This document shows positions 8,969-17,614 of a DNA stretch of 64,000 nt, piece after piece; position 1 is the stretch's first letter; each line of letters starts with the position of its first letter. The notes under the pieces were generated by a model that made no database searches, was not told where the DNA came from, and was given only the letters and a program-made list of their open reading frames with translations. The position numbers and the translations under genes are program-made. This DNA is from Saccharopolyspora rosea (GTDB lineage Bacteria; Actinomycetota; Actinomycetes; Mycobacteriales; Pseudonocardiaceae). The stretch spans positions 5,766,001 through 5,830,000 of the forward strand of contig NZ_CP102826.1 in the NCBI RefSeq assembly GCF_025643595.1, in the 5' to 3' direction.

Positions 8969-9715
8969 ATGAGCCTTGGCGAGATCTTCCTGTGGGAATT
9001 AATGGGAACGGCGGCGCTCACCTTGCTGGGCTGCGGGGTCGTGGCGAACGTGGCCCTGCGCAACACCCTCGGCCACAACGGGGGTTGGCTGCTGGTCAAC
9101 TTCGGCTGGGGCTTCGCGGTCTTCGTGGGCGCCAGCATCGCCGCTCCCACCAAGGCGCACCTCAACCCCGCCGTGACGCTGGGACTCGCGATGGACGGCC
9201 AGGTGCCGTGGTCGCAGGTGCCGACCTACATCGCCGCGCAGCTGGTCGGCGGCGCGCTGGGCGCCGGTCTGTGCTGGGCCACCTACAAGCTGCAGTTCGA
9301 CACCCACGACGATCCCGCGAACACGCTGGGCGTCTTCGCCACCGCTCCCACCGTGCGCAACGCGCCGTGGAACCTGGTCACCGAGATCATCGGCACCTTC
9401 GTGCTGGTGCTGTGGATCATCCTCAGCCCGCAGGCGCGCCCCGGCGAACACGTCGGTGTCCCCGAGTTCGGCAACTCGGCGCTCGGCTACGCGGCCGTCG
9501 CGTTCGTGGTGATCAGCATCGGCAGCTCGCTCGGCGGTCCGACCGGATACGCCATCAACCCGGCCCGCGACCTCGGTCCGCGCGTCGCCTACGCGCTGCT
9601 GCCGATCCGCGGCAAGGGCTCGGCCGACTGGGGATACGCGTGGATCCCGATCGTCGGCCCGGTCATCGGCGGCGTGCTGGCCGGTGCTCTGGCGCAGATC
9701 CTGCCGGTCACCTGA
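8969..9715 (+). CDS. glpF: MIP-family glycerol facilitator
   Basis: A 248-residue channel protein with six predicted membrane helices and the two pore half-helices: HLNPAVTLG in the first half and INPARDLGPR in the second. The Arg after the second NPA and the Asp-Leu that follows (NPARDLGPR) are the marks of glycerol-conducting aquaglyceroporins rather than strict water channels. It would let glycerol diffuse across the cytoplasmic membrane. The start ATG sits eight bases after GAGGGGAC. glpK follows 31 bp downstream, so the two form an operon: uptake, then trapping by phosphorylation. Confidence 0.94.
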   Translation: MSLGEIFLWELMGTAALTLLGCGVVANVALRNTLGHNGGWLLVNFGWGFAVFVGASIAAPTKAHLNPAVTLGLAMDGQVPWSQVPTYIAAQLVGGALGAGLCWATYKLQFDTHDDPANTLGVFATAPTVRNAPWNLVTEIIGTFVLVLWIILSPQARPGEHVGVPEFGNSALGYAAVAFVVISIGSSLGGPTGYAINPARDLGPRVAYALLPIRGKGSADWGYAWIPIVGPVIGGVLAGALAQILPVT

Positions 9716-9746
9716 TCCGAACGTCCACACAGGAAGGTAGAGCGAA

Positions 9747-11249
9747 ATGGCCTCCTACGTCGCCGCAATCGACCAGGGAACGACGTCGACCCGGTGCATG
9801 ATCTTCGACCACTCCGGTCAGGTCGTGGCGGTCGACCAGATGGAGCACCGGCAGATCTTCCCTCGGGCGGGCTGGGTCGAGCACGAACCGGCGGAGATCT
9901 GGAGCAACACCCGGCAGGTGTGCGCCGGAGCGCTGGCCAAGGCGGACCTGGTCGCCTCGGAGATCGCCGCGTGCGGGATCACCAACCAGCGCGAAACCAC
10001 CGTGGTGTGGGAGAAGGACACCGGCAAACCGGTCTACAACGCGATCGTCTGGCAGGACACCCGCACCGACGAGATCGTCAACCGGCTCGCCGCCGAGGGC
10101 GGGCAGAACCTCTTCCACCAGCAGACCGGGCTGACGCTGTCGCCGTACTTCTCCGCGACGAAGCTGCGCTGGATACTGGACAATGTGGACGGTGTCCGGG
10201 AGCGCGCCGAGAAGGGCGAGCTGCTGTTCGGCAACATGGACACCTGGGTGCTGTGGAACAGCACCGGCGGCCCGGACGGCGGCCTGCACGTCACCGACCC
10301 GACCAACGCCTCCCGCACGTTGCTGATGGATCTGCGCTCGTTGCAGTGGGATCCGGACATCTGCCGGGAAATCGGCATCCCGATGGCGATGCTGCCGGAG
10401 ATCCGGTCGTCCTCGGAGGTCTACGGCCGGTTCCGGGAACGCGGGGTGTTCGGCGGAATTCCGATCGCGGGCATCCTCGGCGACCAGCAGGCGGCCACCT
10501 TCGGCCAGGCGTGCCTGTCGCCCGGCGAGGCCAAGAACACCTACGGCACCGGCAACTTCCTGCTGCTCAACACCGGAACCGAGCCGGTGCTGAGCAACAA
10601 CGGCCTGCTCACCACGGTCGGCTACAAGATCGGCACGAACGAGACGGTCTACTGCCTGGAGGGGTCGATCGCGGTCACCGGTTCGCTCGTGCAGTGGCTG
10701 CGCGACAACCTCGGCCTGATCGCGACGGCCCCGGAGATCGAGCAGGTGGCGCGTTCCGTCGACGACAACGGCGGCGCCTACTTCGTCCCCGCGTTCTCCG
10801 GACTGTTCGCCCCGCACTGGCGCTCCGACGCGCGCGGCGCGATCGTCGGCCTGACCCGCTACGTCAACCGCGGGCACCTGGCGCGCGCGGTGCTGGAGGC
10901 CACCGCATTCCAGACCCGCGAGATCGTCGAGGCGATGAACGCCGACTCCGGCGTGCCGCTGAAGTCCCTCAAGGTCGACGGCGGCATGGTCGGCAACGAA
11001 CTGCTGATGCAGTTCCAGGCCGACATCCTCGGCGTGCCGGTGATCCGCCCGGTGGTCGCCGAGACCACCGCTCTCGGCGCCGCCTACGCCGCCGGTCTCG
11101 CGGTCGGCTTCTGGGAAGGCGAAGCCGACATCCGCACCAACTGGGCCAAGGACAAGCAGTGGGACCCGGCCATGCCCGCCGACCTCCGCGAACGGCAGTA
11201 CCAGCAGTGGCAGAAGGCGGTGACCAAGACCTTCGGGTGGGTGGAATGA
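9747..11249 (+). CDS. glpK: Glycerol kinase
   Basis: A 500-residue FGGY kinase that phosphorylates glycerol with ATP to sn-glycerol-3-phosphate. The N-terminal phosphate loop is [18 protein letters not shown]. The glycerol contacts appear as [11 protein letters not shown] (Arg-Glu) and WQDTRTD. The second signature [13 protein letters not shown] and [15 protein letters not shown] lie in the C-terminal half. The conserved GTGNFLL and [10 protein letters not shown] stretches are also present. Length is that of the family. AGGAAGG at 9731-9737 is the ribosome site. The product feeds GlpD. A hairpin follows the gene at 11315-11345. Confidence 0.97.
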   Translation: MASYVAAIDQGTTSTRCMIFDHSGQVVAVDQMEHRQIFPRAGWVEHEPAEIWSNTRQVCAGALAKADLVASEIAACGITNQRETTVVWEKDTGKPVYNAIVWQDTRTDEIVNRLAAEGGQNLFHQQTGLTLSPYFSATKLRWILDNVDGVRERAEKGELLFGNMDTWVLWNSTGGPDGGLHVTDPTNASRTLLMDLRSLQWDPDICREIGIPMAMLPEIRSSSEVYGRFRERGVFGGIPIAGILGDQQAATFGQACLSPGEAKNTYGTGNFLLLNTGTEPVLSNNGLLTTVGYKIGTNETVYCLEGSIAVTGSLVQWLRDNLGLIATAPEIEQVARSVDDNGGAYFVPAFSGLFAPHWRSDARGAIVGLTRYVNRGHLARAVLEATAFQTREIVEAMNADSGVPLKSLKVDGGMVGNELLMQFQADILGVPVIRPVVAETTALGAAYAAGLAVGFWEGEADIRTNWAKDKQWDPAMPADLRERQYQQWQKAVTKTFGWVE

Positions 11250-11314
11250 CCCACCGGTAGTCCACTTCGGACGCCGCGCCGCGCGGGCGGGCGCCGGCTG
11301 GGACGTCGGTCGGC

Positions 11315-11345
11315 GGTGCGGGCGACCTCCGGGGGCGCCCGCACC
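11315..11345 (+). terminator. Hairpin after glpK
   Basis: GGTGCGGGCG at 11315-11324 and CGCCCGCACC at 11336-11345 form a perfect 10-bp stem around an 11-base loop, 65 bp past the glpK stop. No T-run follows, as is common for actinobacterial terminators. Confidence 0.6.
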
Positions 11346-11380
11346 GGACCGGGTTGCCCGAACGGTTACCGGAAAGATGC

Positions 11381-11408
11381 TTGCTTCCGCCGGGTTCGCG
11401 CTCATACT
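11381..11408 (+). promoter_or_regulatory. Sigma-70-like promoter for the small gene at 11415
   Basis: TTGCTT at 11381-11386 and CATACT at 11403-11408 are 16 bp apart. The GTG start at 11415 lies six bases after the -10 box, so the mRNA probably begins at or next to the start codon (leaderless). No ribosome site is seen. Confidence 0.55.
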
Positions 11409-11414
11409 GATCAC

Positions 11415-11630
11415 GTGATCGACGAGTTGCAGCGCGAGTACGCGGAGGTGCGCGATCTCATCAGCGCCCTCCAGCAGCGGCTGGTTCGTCTCCCGGTGAG
11501 CCCGGAGTGGAGCAGCTCCTTGCAACGGCTGGTGCGAGAACTGGCCGATCAAGTCGAGCACGCCACGGAGACCCGACGGCCGGTCGAGGAACCGCACCGT
11601 TTCCGGACCAGGCCACCTCGGCTGCGCTAG
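11415..11630 (+). CDS. Small helical protein of unknown function
   Basis: A 71-residue protein, mostly one or two charged amphipathic helices (VIDELQREYAEVRDLISAL, and LQRLVRELADQVEHATE) with a basic Pro/Arg tail. No family is recognised. Support comes from the good promoter 6 bp upstream, the high GC3 of its codons and its position free of overlap between the glpK terminator and the minus-strand genes. It may be a coiled-coil dimer. No enzyme motif or membrane segment is present. Confidence 0.5.
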   Translation: MIDELQREYAEVRDLISALQQRLVRLPVSPEWSSSLQRLVRELADQVEHATETRRPVEEPHRFRTRPPRLR

Positions 11631-11668
11631 CGCAGTTCGTCCACAGTGGAGGATTGTGGCCGGTCTGC

Positions 11669-12493
11669 TCAGCGGAAGTCGGCCGCGTGGTCGCGCGCCC
11701 ACTCGGCGAAGGTGCGCGCGGGACGGCCGGTGACCTGCTCGACCGTGGGCAGGACCGCCTCGGCCGCGCGGGACCGGAAGTGCAGCAGCGAGTCGGCGAC
11801 CGCGGCCGGGACGCCGTGCGCGATCCACTGCTCGCGGGCCGTTTCCGGGGAGATCTCCTCGAAGCGGACGTCCCGGCCGATCACGGCACCGATCGCGCGC
11901 ACCTGGTCCGCGATCGTGATCACCTCGGGTCCGCTGAGCGTGTACACCTGCCCCGCGTGACCCGGCTCCAGCAGTGCGGTCGCGGCGACCGCGGCGATGT
12001 CGTCCTCGTGGATCGGCGCCTGGCCGGTCGAGCCGTGCGGTTCGCGGACCACGCCGTCGGCGCGGATGCTCGGCGCCCAGGCCAGGGCGTTCGCCGCGAA
12101 CGCGCCGGGCCGCACGTGCGTCCACCGCAGACCGGCCTCCTCCACCGCCCGCTCGACCGCGCGGTGCCGCTCGCCGATCGGGTTCGGCTCGGCGAAACCG
12201 GTCGCGGCCGACGACAGCACGGCCACGTGCCGCACCCCGGCCGCCTTCGCCCGCGCGGCGAACTCGCGGGCCGTCTCGGGCACCGGGAACAGGAAGGCGG
12301 CGTCGACGCCCGCCAACGCGCCGTCCAGCGCGGCGGGGTCGGTGAGGTCACCGCGCACCACCTCGACCCCGGCTGGCAGGCCCGCCGTCTCCGGGCGCCT
12401 GGTCAGCGCCCGCACCCGTCGCCCGGCCGCGAGCAGCCGGTCGACCACGCGGCGTCCCACGTTCCCGGTGGCCCCCGTCACCAACACCGTCAT
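11669..12493 (-). CDS. NmrA-like NAD(P)-binding oxidoreductase
   Basis: A 274-residue atypical short-chain dehydrogenase of the NmrA/quinone-oxidoreductase type. The Rossmann motif MTVLVTGATGNVGRRVVDRL opens the protein; RALTRRPE gives basic residues that favour NADP(H), and VVRGDLTDP follows. There is no Tyr-x3-Lys catalytic pair, which is usual for NmrA-like sensors or redox proteins. The start was set at this ATG because the protein then begins on the dinucleotide fold and AAGGGACGGG lies just upstream; a longer frame to 12544 adds 17 unconserved residues. Function is not known from context; it lies 57 bp after the aldo/keto reductase and could share its transcript. Confidence 0.85.
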   Translation of the reverse strand: MTVLVTGATGNVGRRVVDRLLAAGRRVRALTRRPETAGLPAGVEVVRGDLTDPAALDGALAGVDAAFLFPVPETAREFAARAKAAGVRHVAVLSSAATGFAEPNPIGERHRAVERAVEEAGLRWTHVRPGAFAANALAWAPSIRADGVVREPHGSTGQAPIHEDDIAAVAATALLEPGHAGQVYTLSGPEVITIADQVRAIGAVIGRDVRFEEISPETAREQWIAHGVPAAVADSLLHFRSRAAEAVLPTVEQVTGRPARTFAEWARDHAADFR

Positions 12494-12550
12494 GACCCGT
12501 CCCTTCGTCGGATGGACCAGGCGACCGTATTCCTTGGAGCGCACTGGAAG

Positions 12551-13540
12551 TCAAGGTCCGGACTGGGGGACCAGGTCGGCCCGCAGCAGTCCGGCGGCCA
12601 CGAGATCCGCCCAGAACGCGGCCGGAACCGGCTCGACGAACAGGGCGGCGTTGCCGCGCACCTCCTCGGCGGACCGGGCGCCGACCACGACCGAGGCCAC
12701 CGCCGGGTGCGAGGCGGCGAAGGCCATCGCCGCCTGCGGCACGCGGACGTCGTGCCGCCTGGCCACCTCGGCGATCCGCCGGACGCGGTCGCGCAGCTCC
12801 CGCGACGCGGGCGCGTAGTCGTACCTGGCGTCCGGCCCCGGCTCGTCGGTGGCGAGCAGACCGCCGTTGAACACCCCCGCCGCGAGCACGGACACGCCCC
12901 GCCGCAAGCACGCCGGCAGCATCGTGTCCACTGCGGACTGATCGAGCAGCGTCCACCGACCGGCCAGCATCACCACGTCGACGTCGGTCTCCACGACGAA
13001 GCGCTCCAGCAGCCGCCACTGGTTCATGCCCACGCCGATCGCGCCGACGACGCCCTGCGCGCGCAGCTCGTGCAGCGCGGGGTACGCCTCGCGGACCACC
13101 TGTTCCCAGTGGTCGTCCGGGTCGTGCAGGAGCACCACGTCGACCCGGTCGGTGCCCAGACGGTCCAAACTGGACTCCAGCGAACGGCGGATGCCGTCGG
13201 CGCTGAAGTCCCACCGCCGCTCGTGGTCGGCGGGCACGTCGAAACCGGCGTCGTCGCGCAGCGCCGCCCGGTGCGGGCTGGGGACCAGCAGCCTGCCGAC
13301 CTTCGTGGACAGCGCGAACTCCGCGCGCGGCCGTCCCGCGAGCGCCGCGCCCAGCCGGCGTTCCGCCAGGCCCAGGCCGTAGTGCGGCGCGGTGTCGAAG
13401 TACCGGACACCGGCCTGCCACGCAGCGTCGACGGCGCCGCGCGCGGTGTCCTCGTCGACCGCCCGGTACAGGTTGCCGATGACCGCACCGCCGAACCCGA
13501 GCCCGGTGACGCGCACCCGGGAGCGGCCCAGCCGCCGCAC
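12551..13540 (-). CDS. Aldo/keto reductase, probable L-fucose (aldose) 1-dehydrogenase
   Basis: A 329-residue TIM-barrel oxidoreductase. It shows GLGFGGAVIGNLYRAV near the N-terminus, FDTAPHYGLGLAERRLG with the catalytic Asp-Tyr pair, the Lys in LSTKVGRLL, and VDVVLLHDPDDHW with the catalytic His. This set and the sequence around them match the D-threo-aldose/L-fucose dehydrogenase branch. It would oxidise L-fucose or a similar aldose to the lactone with NAD(P)+. The next genes on the same strand, an SDR and a fuconate dehydratase, supply later steps of the same oxidative route, which supports the call. It begins three bases after the stop of the SDR gene. Confidence 0.82.
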   Translation of the reverse strand: MRRLGRSRVRVTGLGFGGAVIGNLYRAVDEDTARGAVDAAWQAGVRYFDTAPHYGLGLAERRLGAALAGRPRAEFALSTKVGRLLVPSPHRAALRDDAGFDVPADHERRWDFSADGIRRSLESSLDRLGTDRVDVVLLHDPDDHWEQVVREAYPALHELRAQGVVGAIGVGMNQWRLLERFVVETDVDVVMLAGRWTLLDQSAVDTMLPACLRRGVSVLAAGVFNGGLLATDEPGPDARYDYAPASRELRDRVRRIAEVARRHDVRVPQAAMAFAASHPAVASVVVGARSAEEVRGNAALFVEPVPAAFWADLVAAGLLRADLVPQSGP

Positions 13541-13543
13541 GGG

Positions 13544-14293
13544 TCAACCCTTCCGCAGCCGCAGGCCGTGCATGCCGCCGTCCACGGCCAGCGACGTCCC
13601 GGTGGTGGCACCGGCCGACGGGCCCGCCAGGTAGGCGATCGCGGCGGCGACCTCGGCCGCGGACACCAGGCGTCCGGTGGGCTGCCGGGCCCGCAGCGCG
13701 CGCAGCTCGGCCTCCGGGTCCTCGGCGGCGGACAGCAACCGGCGTACCCACGGGGTGTCCGCGGTCCCCGGGTTGACGCAGTTGACGCGGATGCCCTCGG
13801 CGAGGTGGTCGGCGGCCATCGCCCGCGTCAACGACAGCACGGCCCCCTTGCTGGCGCTGTACAGCGCCCGGTCGGGCAATCCGGCGGTCGCCGCGATCGA
13901 GCAGGTGTTGACGATCGCCGCCGACGACGACCGGCGCAGGTGCGGCAGGCAGGCGCGCGTGGTGCGCACGATGCCCAGCACGTTGACGTCGAAGACCCGG
14001 TTCCACTCGGCGTAGGAGTTCGCCTCGACGGTGCCCTGCGCGCCGATCCCGGCGTTGTTGACCAGCACGTCCACGCCGCCCAACCGCCGGGCCGCCTCGT
14101 CGACTGCCCCGGTGACCGCGGCCGGGTCGGTGACGTCGCACTCCAGGCCGAGCACCCCGGCGGGCGCCCCCGACGGGTCCAGGTCGAGGCACGCCACCGC
14201 CGCGCCCCGGGACGCCAGTTCCTCCGCCGCGGCGCGCCCGATCCCCGATCCGCCGCCGGTGACGACCGCCGCCAGCCCCGCGAACTCGCTCAT
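13544..14293 (-). CDS. Short-chain dehydrogenase, probable 2-keto-3-deoxy-L-fuconate dehydrogenase
   Basis: A 249-residue classical SDR. It has the cofactor motif [15 protein letters not shown], an acidic CLDLDPSG that favours NAD+, NNAGIGAQG, the catalytic Ser in [10 protein letters not shown] and YSASKGAVL with the Tyr and Lys. In the L-fucose oxidative pathway such an enzyme acts on 2-keto-3-deoxy-L-fuconate, the product of the dehydratase encoded just upstream. Its ATG overlaps the stop of that gene (ATGA), so the two proteins are probably made in step. It could instead be an L-fucose dehydrogenase; biochemistry would be needed to decide. Confidence 0.85.
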   Translation of the reverse strand: MSEFAGLAAVVTGGGSGIGRAAAEELASRGAAVACLDLDPSGAPAGVLGLECDVTDPAAVTGAVDEAARRLGGVDVLVNNAGIGAQGTVEANSYAEWNRVFDVNVLGIVRTTRACLPHLRRSSSAAIVNTCSIAATAGLPDRALYSASKGAVLSLTRAMAADHLAEGIRVNCVNPGTADTPWVRRLLSAAEDPEAELRALRARQPTGRLVSAAEVAAAIAYLAGPSAGATTGTSLAVDGGMHGLRLRKG

Positions 14294-15606
14294 GCGCCGC
14301 GCTCCCTCGCGATGTCCGTCCACACCGGACCGTCCGGGTAGCGGTACTCGGCCACCGACTCCGGACGCATCCGCGCGGAGAACCCCGGCTCCCGCGGCAC
14401 CTGGTAGTGCCCGTCGCGCACCACCGCCGGGTCGAGGAAGTGCTCGTGCAGGTGGTCGACGTACTCGATGACCCGGTCCTCCATCGAGCCGGACACCGCC
14501 ACGAAGTCGAACATCGACAGGTGCCGCACCAGCTCGCACAACCCGACGCCGCCCGCGTGCGGGCAGACCGGAACGCCGAACTTGGCCGCCAGCAGCAGGA
14601 TCGCGATGTTCTCGTTCACCCCGCCCACGCGCGCGGCGTCGATCTGCAGGTACGACAGCGCGTCCGCCTGGAGCAGCTGCTTGAACACGACGCGGTTGGC
14701 GACGTGCTCACCGGTGGCGACCCGCACCGGCGAGATCGCGCGGGCGATGGCGGCGTGCCCCAGCACATCGTCCGGGCTGGTCGGCTCCTCCACCCACCAC
14801 GGGTCGAACGGGGCGAGTTCGCGGATCCAGTCGATCGCGGTGCCGACGTCCCAGCGCTGGTTGGCGTCGACCGCGATGCGCACGTCCGGTCCGACGACCT
14901 CCCGCGCGATGCGCATCCGCCGCACGTCGTCCGCGACGTCCCCGCCGACCTTGAGCTTGATCTGCCGGAAACCCCGCTCGACGGCCTCGCGGCACAGCCG
15001 CCGCAGCTTCGCGTCGTCGTAGCCGAGCCAGCCGGGACTGGTGGTGTAGGCCGGGTAGCCGGACCGGCGCAGCTGCGCCTCCCGCTGCGCGCGCCCGGGT
15101 TCGGCGCGGCGCAGGATGTCCAGCGCCTCCTCCCGGGTCAGCGCGTCGCTGAGGTACCGGAAGTCGACCAGATCGACGATCTCGGTGGGCGGCAGGTCGG
15201 CGAGCAGCTTCCACAACGGCTTGCCGTCGCGCCTGGCCCGCATGTCCCACAGCGCGTTGACCACCGCCGCCACCGCCATGTGCACGACGCCCTTCTCCGG
15301 GCCGAGCCAGCGCAGCTGCGAATCGTGCACCAACTCGGCCCACACGCCGCCGAGGTCGTCCAGCGTCGCGTCGAGGGGCCGACCGGCCAGGAACGGCTCC
15401 AGGGCGCGGATCGCCGCGGTCTGCACCTCGTTGCCGCGGCCGATGGTGAAGGCGAAGCCGTGCCCCGCCAGGCCGGTGTCGGTGTCGACCACGACGTAGG
15501 AGGCCGAGTAGTCGGGGTCGGGGTTCATCGCATCCGACCCGTCGAGTTCGCGGGAGGTGGGGAAGCGGACATCGCAGGTGCTCAGCCCGGTGATCGTGCC
15601 CGTCAC
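14290..15606 (-). CDS. L-fuconate dehydratase (enolase superfamily)
   Basis: A 438-residue enzyme of the mandelate racemase/enolase superfamily, close in length to known L-fuconate dehydratases. It opens with [20 protein letters not shown], the fuconate dehydratase signature. The catalytic Lys lies in IKLKVGGD, the metal ligands in [20 protein letters not shown] and ATGEHVANR, and the general-acid His in CPHAGGVGL. It would dehydrate L-fuconate to 2-keto-3-deoxy-L-fuconate. GTG at 15606 was chosen because GGAGGTGGGG lies just before it; a frame open to 15672 adds residues unlike the family. It heads a three- or four-gene operon. No lactonase, aldolase or sugar transporter is linked. Confidence 0.88.
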   Translation of the reverse strand: MTGTITGLSTCDVRFPTSRELDGSDAMNPDPDYSASYVVVDTDTGLAGHGFAFTIGRGNEVQTAAIRALEPFLAGRPLDATLDDLGGVWAELVHDSQLRWLGPEKGVVHMAVAAVVNALWDMRARRDGKPLWKLLADLPPTEIVDLVDFRYLSDALTREEALDILRRAEPGRAQREAQLRRSGYPAYTTSPGWLGYDDAKLRRLCREAVERGFRQIKLKVGGDVADDVRRMRIAREVVGPDVRIAVDANQRWDVGTAIDWIRELAPFDPWWVEEPTSPDDVLGHAAIARAISPVRVATGEHVANRVVFKQLLQADALSYLQIDAARVGGVNENIAILLLAAKFGVPVCPHAGGVGLCELVRHLSMFDFVAVSGSMEDRVIEYVDHLHEHFLDPAVVRDGHYQVPREPGFSARMRPESVAEYRYPDGPVWTDIARERGA

Positions 15607-15725
15607 GCCTGCCCCACCTCCGGGTGCGGTGAGTCCGTCCGGCCCCACGACGTCCCCTGCCCGCAGCGGCACATCGCCGCCGCGCGAAGGTCACCACCCA
15701 CGAGCGGTGTGTCGTCGATCACTCG

Positions 15726-15754
15726 ACCCTATCCGTCGGATGACCGCCCCACAA
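15726..15754 (-). promoter_or_regulatory. Probable promoter of the fuconate dehydratase operon
   Basis: On the minus strand TTGTGG (15754-15749) and TAGGGT (15731-15726) are separated by 17 bp, a good sigma-70 spacing, about 120 bp before the dehydratase start. The rest of the 15607-15974 gap holds a perfect palindrome GTCCAC-T-GTGGAC at 15880-15892 and no gene. Confidence 0.5.
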
Positions 15755-15974
15755 GGGACCGGAATCCGGGCTCCGCCGACCGGCATCGGCGCGAAGGGAG
15801 CAGACCTGTGCGCTCTCGACGACCGGACGCCACCCGTCGCGCGAACCTCCCGGTGCCCCGAGGGGGCGCTCCGTCGAGTGTCCACTGTGGACGCCGAGGT
15901 GGTCCGCTCCGGACACGGCGACCCGGGCACGTCCGGCGGCGGAGCCGAACTCCGCGCCGCGGCAGCGGAACTCG

Positions 15975-16994
15975 TCAGCTGACCGGCGACGCCAGCGCCT
16001 CCAACGCCTCCTCCACCATGCGCTTGGTGTGCCGCAGTTCGTGGCCGTCCAGCCGATCCCGCAACTCGCGCAGCTCCCGTTCGGTGTCCCGCCGCGGGCG
16101 TCCCAACCGGTCCAGGCTCTTGAGCAGCCCCAGCCGGGCCAGCGCCGAGCCGCGCGGTTCCTCGATGGCCTGGAACTTCTCCCAGGCGTCCCGGTAGGTC
16201 CGCGCCGCCTCGCCGTACCAGGACGCGCGGAACAGCACGTTGCCGCGCATCTTCCGGTTGTACGCCAGGGCGCTGGCCAGATCCATGCGGCGGCAGATCT
16301 GCTCGCCGCGCGCGAGCAGCGCGAGCGCCTCGTCGTGCTCACCGCGCAGCGACAGCACATCCGCCTGCCCGCGCAGCGCCCAGGCGAGGCCGCGCTCGTC
16401 CCCGCCGTCCTCGGCGATCCGGGCGGCCTCGTCGAAACCGCTCCAGGCCGCGTCCAGGTCCCCGGCGTTGCGGTCCAGCTGCGCGAGTCCCTCCAGCGCC
16501 CACACGATGTGGCGGCAGGCGCCCTGCTCACGCGCCTCGTCGAGCAGCTGGACGTGCAGGACGCGCGCCTCCTGGTGGTCACCGCGGATGCGCAGCGTCT
16601 CGGCGACCCCGGCCAGCGAATAGCCGAACGCCACCCGATCGCCGCCCCGGTCCGCGAGGTCGCGCGCGGCGCTGAGCCAGCGCACCGCCAGGTTCAGCCG
16701 ACCGCGCTGCCGCGCGAGCGTTCCCCCGCTCCACAGCGCCCACGCCATCGCGGCCTCGTCGGGCACGTCACGGGCGGCGCGGTAGCTGCCCCGCCACGCC
16801 GACTCGGCCTCGTCGAGCCGACCGAGCCGACGGCAGGCTTCGGCCATCGCGAGCCGCGACTGGGCCAGCGTGCGCCTGGCGTCGCGTTCCCGCTCCTTCG
16901 CCGTCTCCAAGACGCTGCGGTAGTCCGTGTTGACCGACATCTCGCTGAGCACCCCTTGGTACTCCGGAGCGAACGCCTTGCCGTACATCTCCAC
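15975..16994 (-). CDS. Tetratricopeptide-repeat protein
   Basis: A 339-residue protein made almost wholly of TPR-like helical hairpins, for example ACRRLGRLDEAESAWRGSYR, AVRWLSAARDLADRGGD, GDLDAAWSGFDEAARIAEDG and GEHDEALALLARGEQICR. At least six repeats can be seen from residue 40 to 290; a charged C-terminal helix follows. It has no DNA-binding or catalytic domain, so it is not a full SARP or STAND regulator, though it resembles their C-terminal parts. It probably binds other proteins in the cytoplasm. The GTG start has AAGGCGAAGG upstream. The neighbours give no clear hint of its partner. Confidence 0.75.
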   Translation of the reverse strand: MEMYGKAFAPEYQGVLSEMSVNTDYRSVLETAKERERDARRTLAQSRLAMAEACRRLGRLDEAESAWRGSYRAARDVPDEAAMAWALWSGGTLARQRGRLNLAVRWLSAARDLADRGGDRVAFGYSLAGVAETLRIRGDHQEARVLHVQLLDEAREQGACRHIVWALEGLAQLDRNAGDLDAAWSGFDEAARIAEDGGDERGLAWALRGQADVLSLRGEHDEALALLARGEQICRRMDLASALAYNRKMRGNVLFRASWYGEAARTYRDAWEKFQAIEEPRGSALARLGLLKSLDRLGRPRRDTERELRELRDRLDGHELRHTKRMVEEALEALASPVS

Positions 16995-17183
16995 CTTCGC
17001 CTTCAGCGCGCCGGCCGGTGTCCTCCGCCGATCCCCGAGGAAGCGGAGGACACCGGCACTTCGAACCCCCGATGACAGGCACGCTACGGGCGCGAGGTGG
17101 TCGGCGACCTCGGCCGAAATGGCCGACGGGGTCGACCGATCGGCCAGGAGATCGGCCCGCCTCCTCGACCGTTCGACCGAGGA

Positions 17184-17570
17184 TCAGTGCCCGGGGCGCT
17201 GCTCCGGCGGCAGCTGGCAGGCGGGCGTGGCGCCGGGTATCCGCGAGCGGTTGGCGGCCACCCAGCGGTAGACGAGGTCGGCGGCGGTGCGCACCACGGG
17301 TGCCGACAGCAGCCAACCGAGCGGACGCCACGGCAGGCGGCACCGCTTGAGCAGTTCGGCCACCGCCGCGGCTCCGCCGAACACCCGTCCGGACGGGGCC
17401 ACCCACAGCACCTCGTGCCGCGCGCGGTCCTCGGTGGTGCGGTACGCCGCCAGGTCGGCTTCCTGCCAGGCGAGGACTCGCATGCGCACGGGCAGCCGTT
17501 CGGCCCACCGCGCGCTGCGGGTGCAGAAGCCGCAGTCGCCGTCGTAGATCAGCACCGGCAGGTCTGCCAT
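17184..17570 (-). CDS. DCC-family (DUF393) thiol-disulfide oxidoreductase-like protein
   Basis: A 128-residue protein with the DCC signature at its start: LIYDGDCGFCTRSARW, residues 7-22, including the D-x-x-C-x-x-C motif. Then follow a thioredoxin-like pattern (VLWVAPSGRVFGGAAAVAEL) and a hydrophobic segment (PLGWLLSAPVVRTAADLVYRW) that ends the family domain. The role of DUF393 proteins is not established; the CxxC suggests redox or metal chemistry. ATG follows GGGAGGGG closely. The next gene on this strand, a flavin reductase, ends 44 bp before it, so the two may form a redox pair in one transcript. Confidence 0.85.
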   Translation of the reverse strand: MADLPVLIYDGDCGFCTRSARWAERLPVRMRVLAWQEADLAAYRTTEDRARHEVLWVAPSGRVFGGAAAVAELLKRCRLPWRPLGWLLSAPVVRTAADLVYRWVAANRSRIPGATPACQLPPEQRPGH

Positions 17571-17614
17571 GGCCCCTCCCAGCTCACCGTCGGCCGCGAA
17601 CGGTGGTGTCCTGG

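Noticed and set aside
15719-16582. Minus-strand frame of 287 codons overlapping the TPR gene
   Set aside because: It shadows the TPR gene in another frame and gives low-complexity Arg/Ser sequence.
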